Shown: piece by piece, positions 60,657 through 64,000 of the stretch | Position numbering within the stretch: position 1 is the first letter of the stretch | Layout of the letters: each line of letters opens with the position of its first letter | Source of the DNA: Micromonospora sp. WMMD812 | GTDB lineage: Bacteria > Actinomycetota > Actinomycetes > Mycobacteriales > Micromonosporaceae | Length of the DNA: 64,000 nt | NCBI RefSeq assembly: GCF_027497215.1 | Contig: NZ_CP114904.1 | Coordinates: forward strand, 6,168,501-6,232,500 | Reading direction: 5' to 3' | The notes under the pieces: model-generated | Seen by the model: the letters and a program-made list of their open reading frames with translations, nothing else | What the model was told of the DNA's origin: nothing | Database searches by the model: none | Made by a program: the position numbers and the translations under genes

Positions 60657-61397
60657 TCAGCTGGTGAAGCCACCGTCCACGTTGACCACCGCACCGGTCA
60701 CGTACGCGGCCTCCGGCGCCGCCAGGTGGGCGACGGTAGCCGCGATGTCGGCGGGACGCGCGTAGCGGCCCAGGGCGGTGAACCCGGCGATGGTCGCCGC
60801 GTTCGGGCCGTCGGCCGGGTTGGTGTCGGTGTCGGTCGGACCCGGGTTCACCAGGTTGACCGTGATGCCGCGCGGTCCCAGCTCCCGGGCCAGACCGCGG
60901 GTGAGCCCGGTCAGCGCGGTCTTGCTCATCGAGTACAGCGCGAGCCCGGGGAAGACGGCCCGCTCGCCGACGTTGCTGCCGATGCTGATGATCCGGCCGC
61001 CGTCTCCCAGGTGTCGGGCGGCCGCCTGCGCGGCGACGTACGGGGCCCGGACGTTCACCGCGAGCGTCCGCTCCAACTCGTCCGTGCCCAGCGCGTCGAC
61101 GGCGCCGACCAGGAACACTCCGGCGTTGTTCACCAGGATGTCCAGCCGGCCCAGCTCGGCGGCGGTCCGGTCGACTGCGTCCCGCACCGCCGTGGGGTCG
61201 GCGCTGTCCGCCTGGACCGCGAGGGCTCGCCGGCCCAGCGTCTCGATCCGGCGCACCACCGTCGCTGCCTGGTCCCCGCTTCGCCGGTAGGTCAGCGCCA
61301 CGTCGGCGCCGTCCTGCGCGAGGCGCAGCGCGATGCCCGCCCCGATGCCCCGCGCACCACCGGTGACCAGGGCGACCTTTCCTTCGAGTGTCGTCAT
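60657..61397 (-). CDS. Short-chain dehydrogenase/reductase
   Basis: A 246-residue SDR with cofactor loop ALVTGGARGIGAGIALRL, NNAG motif (LDILVNNAGVFLVG), catalytic serine in IISIGSNVGE and Tyr-Lys in ALYSMSKTALTGL. RRSGDQAATVVRR after the second strand suggests NADPH preference. It ends with the C-terminal GGFTS loop of FabG-like SDRs. Start ATG 61397. Confidence 0.88.
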   Translation of the reverse strand: MTTLEGKVALVTGGARGIGAGIALRLAQDGADVALTYRRSGDQAATVVRRIETLGRRALAVQADSADPTAVRDAVDRTAAELGRLDILVNNAGVFLVGAVDALGTDELERTLAVNVRAPYVAAQAAARHLGDGGRIISIGSNVGERAVFPGLALYSMSKTALTGLTRGLARELGPRGITVNLVNPGPTDTDTNPADGPNAATIAGFTALGRYARPADIAATVAHLAAPEAAYVTGAVVNVDGGFTS

Positions 61398-61491
61398 GCA
61401 ACGATCATGGAAGCGGGGCGGGTCCCCGGTCTGGCGGTGATCGGACCCCTCGTTCCCCACCGACCGCCAGGTCCGATCTCCGCCAGCGGGG

Positions 61492-62427
61492 TCAGCGGAG
61501 GCGGGTCGCCAGCCACGGGAGGAGGGCGTCCGCCTGGGCCTGCTGGAACGCGCGGACGGTCGGGATGTTGGCCGGGGCGGGCCGCCGCGCCGCGTCGGTG
61601 AAGTAGCCGGCCAGGCCGGCGTACGTGCCGGTCAGCGCGTCCGGGTCGACGTCGGCGGTGAGCGGCAGTCGGCGCAGCAGCGCCTCGGTGTCGTGCCCGC
61701 CGTGCAGCCGCACGTTGACCAGCAGCAGCGCGGTGTCCAGCCAGGCCGGTCCCCGGCAGGCCCACGGCCAGTCGACCACGGTCACCGCGCCGGCCGGGTC
61801 GACGAGCAGGTTGTCGGCCCGGAGGTCCACGTGGCAGAGCGTGTCGCCGGCGAGTGCGGCGAGTCCGCTGTCGGCGGCGGCGCGCAGCTCGTCCAGGTGG
61901 GTGCGGGCCCACGGGTCGAGCCGCGCGGGCGGGTCGGCGGCGATACGGTGCCAGCCGGCGAAGTCGTACGCGAGCTGCTCGGCGGCGGTCGGCGCGTGCG
62001 ACACCGGGTTCGGGGTGAGCGCCACCGCCATCGCCTCCAGCGTGGACAGCACGGTGGCCAGCTCGTCGGCGCGCCACGGGGTGGCCGGATGCCGGCCGTC
62101 CGCGTCGGTGAAGACCAGCGCGACCCAGTCGCCGTCGTCGTGGCACCCGAGCAGCCGGGGCGTCGGCGCGGACGCCGGCAGCGCGGCCGCGACGCGCGCC
62201 TCCGCCCGGTGCATCCGCGGACTGTCCGGGTTCTGGGCCGGGCTGACCGCCTTGACGAACGCGCGCCGCCCGCTCGCCGTGCGGACCCGGTCGGCGGAGC
62301 CGGGGGAGTAGCCGCCGGGCTGGGAGACCGCCTCGACCACCCGGTCGCCGAGGATCTCCTGCACCGCCGCCCGGACGTGGTCGGGCAGTTCGGCCCAGCC
62401 GACCCGGCTCTTGGTCAACGCCGTCAT
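61492..62427 (-). CDS. APH-family phosphotransferase-like protein
   Basis: A 311-residue protein kinase-like fold: nucleotide loop GGYSPGSADRVRTASG, Lys in RAFVKAVSP, catalytic loop LCHVDLRADNLLVDPAG and metal site VVDWPWACRGPAW. Sequence fits the aminoglycoside phosphotransferase/homoserine kinase-like superfamily; the true substrate is unknown. ATG 62427. Confidence 0.82.
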   Translation of the reverse strand: MTALTKSRVGWAELPDHVRAAVQEILGDRVVEAVSQPGGYSPGSADRVRTASGRRAFVKAVSPAQNPDSPRMHRAEARVAAALPASAPTPRLLGCHDDGDWVALVFTDADGRHPATPWRADELATVLSTLEAMAVALTPNPVSHAPTAAEQLAYDFAGWHRIAADPPARLDPWARTHLDELRAAADSGLAALAGDTLCHVDLRADNLLVDPAGAVTVVDWPWACRGPAWLDTALLLVNVRLHGGHDTEALLRRLPLTADVDPDALTGTYAGLAGYFTDAARRPAPANIPTVRAFQQAQADALLPWLATRLR

Positions 62428-62540
62428 CCGCTCACGGTGCGCGACGCCCGGGCCGGCCGGCAACCCGATTACCCGGCGGCTGCGGCGTCGTCGCGGGCTA
62501 CCCGGACCGGGTGCGACGGCCGCCGGCGCGGCGACCCCCG

Positions 62541-63161
62541 TCACCCGGTGGCCGGGGCGTCCGCCGTCGGTCGGTCCGGGCGGGACAGCCGCGCCGCGGC
62601 GAGGCCGAGCAGCAGCACGGCCGCGGCGAAGACCAGCGCGTTGACCGCGACCGTGGGGTAACCGAGCCGCGGCACGTCGAGGAACGGGTAGAGGTAGCGG
62701 TCGTCGGCTCGGCTGAAGGCGGCGCCGCGGACCAGGATCGCCGCGAGCCAGACCAGCGGGTACCCGAGCAGGCTGACCGCGTACGCCGGAGGGAGCGCCG
62801 GCCGAGGACGGCGGCGGAGCCAGTCGGCGGCGGCCAGCGGCGGCGCCACCGCGTGCAGCAGCAGGTTGCCGGCGTCGGAGACCGGGCCCCGGGCGGCCTC
62901 GGTAGCCACCATGGCGTATCCGCTGAACGGGTTGGCCAGCACCAGGAGGAAGACGAGGCCGGTGACCACCAGGTAGACGGTGAGCGCGGTACGCAGCCGG
63001 TCACCGCCGCCGAGCAGCAGCACCGCGAGGTACGCGAGGTCCACCTGGACGGTGAAGTAGCAGAGCAGCTCGAGCGGCTCGTCGCGGGCGGCGACGAAGG
63101 AGAGCGCCAGGCCGACGGCGAGCACCAGCACGGTGCTCACCCGCAGGACCCGGCCGGACAC
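62541..63161 (-). CDS. Pr6Pr-like integral membrane protein
   Basis: A 206-residue protein with six hydrophobic helices. ELLCYFTVQVDLAYLAVLLL, LLLHAVAPPLAAADWL and YLYPFLDVPRLGYPTVAVNA are the conserved blocks of the Pr6Pr/FAR-17a-AIG1-like membrane family (possible lipid hydrolases in eukaryotic relatives). GTG 63161. Divergent from the DUF2156 gene. Confidence 0.72.
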   Translation of the reverse strand: MSGRVLRVSTVLVLAVGLALSFVAARDEPLELLCYFTVQVDLAYLAVLLLGGGDRLRTALTVYLVVTGLVFLLVLANPFSGYAMVATEAARGPVSDAGNLLLHAVAPPLAAADWLRRRPRPALPPAYAVSLLGYPLVWLAAILVRGAAFSRADDRYLYPFLDVPRLGYPTVAVNALVFAAAVLLLGLAAARLSRPDRPTADAPATG

Positions 63162-63217
63162 GCGGCGGACGCTACCATCGGCGCATCGAGGGACGCCACG
63201 ACGACGAGCTGCGGCGG

Positions 63218-64000
63218 GTGCGGGCCATCCTGGCCGCCGACGCCGCGCGGGAGCCGAACGCCACGCTCGCCCTCCTCGGTGACAAGCGGTTCCATTTCTC
63301 GACCTCCGGGACCGGCTTCCTGATGTACGGGGTGAGCGGCCGCTCGTGGATCGCCTTCGGCCCGCCGGTCGGGCCGCCCGCCGAACGGTTCGCGCTGCTG
63401 CGGGACTTCTGCGCGGCGGCGCGCCGGGCCGGTCGGCGGCCGGCGGTGTACCACGTCGGCGACTCGCTCCTGCCGGACCTGCGCCGGCTCGGCCTCACGG
63501 CGCACGCCGTGGGTGAGGCGGCGAGCCTGCCACTGGCCGGCTTCTCCCTGGCCGGCCCGGCCCGCGGGAAGCTGCGCCGCAACTGGCACCGGCTGGCCCG
63601 CCGCGAGGACCTCACGTTCCGGGTCGCGCCGGGCGCCGACCTGGTCGGCGATCTGCGCCCGGTCTCCGACGCCTGGCTGGCCGGGCGCCCCGACATGGGC
63701 TTCTCGTTGGGTGGCTTCGTCCCCGGCTATCTGGCGGAGCTGCCGGTCGCCGTGGTGCGCCGGGGGGACCGGGTGGTCGCGTTCGCCGCGCTGCTGGCCA
63801 CCCCGGACCGCTGGGGCGTGGACCTGATGCGGTACCGGCCGGACGCGCCGCGCAGCGTCATGGAGCACCTGCTCGTCGAGGTGGTGCTCGCGGCCCGGGA
63901 CCGCGGGCTGCGGAGCGTCGAGCTGGGCCTCGCCCCGCTGGCCGGGCTGACCGGCACCGACCCGCTGTGCCGCCTGGGGCGCGCGGTGTACGCGTACGGG
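63218..64000 (+). CDS. DUF2156 / MprF C-terminal-like aminoacyltransferase, truncated by window end
   Basis: Frame open to the window end (about 261 codons visible). Motifs ALLGDKRFHFSTSGTGFLMY, SWIAFGPPVGPPAERFALLR and RGKLRRNWHRLARRED, then FAALLATPDRWGVDLMRYRP match the cytoplasmic domain of MprF-type lysyl-phosphatidylglycerol synthases, but the N-terminal flippase helices are absent, giving a soluble transferase. GTG 63218 is the first plausible start; no upstream ATG or GTG exists in this frame before the divergent gene. Lacking the rest, activity cannot be judged. Confidence 0.75.
   Translation, partial: MRAILAADAAREPNATLALLGDKRFHFSTSGTGFLMYGVSGRSWIAFGPPVGPPAERFALLRDFCAAARRAGRRPAVYHVGDSLLPDLRRLGLTAHAVGEAASLPLAGFSLAGPARGKLRRNWHRLARREDLTFRVAPGADLVGDLRPVSDAWLAGRPDMGFSLGGFVPGYLAELPVAVVRRGDRVVAFAALLATPDRWGVDLMRYRPDAPRSVMEHLLVEVVLAARDRGLRSVELGLAPLAGLTGTDPLCRLGRAVYAYG

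Overview
The window is GC-rich throughout (third codon positions are almost always G or C) and carries many GTG and a few TTG starts. Together with several gene neighbourhoods, this points to a filamentous actinomycete of the Micromonosporaceae, most likely a Micromonospora-like genome. The telling neighbourhoods are fasR-fabD-fabH-acpP-fabF-accD, aceE near a DUF3052 protein and AhpE, a DUF3145 protein, and a cyclic-di-AMP riboswitch ahead of a secreted wall-associated protein. Most of it is ordinary chromosome core; one short island is degraded mobile DNA.

Layout. 1-5.5 kb: a thioredoxin-like lipoprotein with CcdA, seryl-tRNA synthetase, a MerR regulator fused to beta-clamp-like domains, and a saccharopine-dehydrogenase-like oxidoreductase. 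5.8-17.7 kb: a large LuxR-family ATPase regulator, a peroxiredoxin/DsbA-like pair, a triple-BON protein, small membrane proteins, a STAS-domain protein, SurE coupled to a PfkB kinase, a riboswitch-controlled secreted coiled-coil protein and a CDF metal exporter. 17.8-27.7 kb: a HelD/HelR-type RNA-polymerase motor, two hydrolytic or zinc enzymes, DUF3145, a GH3 lipoprotein, an RCK-domain membrane protein and a second MerR regulator. 28.0-34.5 kb: the type II fatty acid synthase locus on the minus strand, headed by its PucR-like regulator. 35.2-41.5 kb: CopC, glutamyl-tRNA synthetase, and a GH1 beta-glucosidase with an MFS transporter. 41.7-50.5 kb: pyruvate dehydrogenase E1 (aceE), YjbQ, a MarR regulator, a fused alpha/beta 2-oxoacid dehydrogenase E1, DUF3052 and AhpE.

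A tRNA-Val(UAC) at 50.59 kb marks the edge of an island (about 50.66-54.53 kb). It holds an integrase remnant, frameshifted phage-like structural gene remnants, a Wzy-like polytopic membrane protein with atypical codon use, and another frameshifted gene. After it come an ECF sigma factor with its CU044_5270-type partner, a lone nucleotidyltransferase, an F420/flavin oxidoreductase gene broken by an in-frame stop, a transketolase, an alpha/beta hydrolase, an SDR enzyme, an APH-like kinase, a Pr6Pr-like membrane protein and the start of an MprF-like DUF2156 gene.

The most unusual items are: the MerR-sliding-clamp fusion; two MerR genes whose promoters share a 19-bp spacer filled by a dyad and probably give leaderless mRNAs; FabD with a C-terminal lipoyl-like domain lacking the modified lysine; three in-frame repeat or low-complexity expansions within 2.5 kb (44.9-47.4 kb); two families of palindromic intergenic repeats; a 46-residue poly-aspartate lipoprotein; and the tRNA-flanked degraded island. 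Family assignments rest on recognised motifs and remembered family features; no database search was run.
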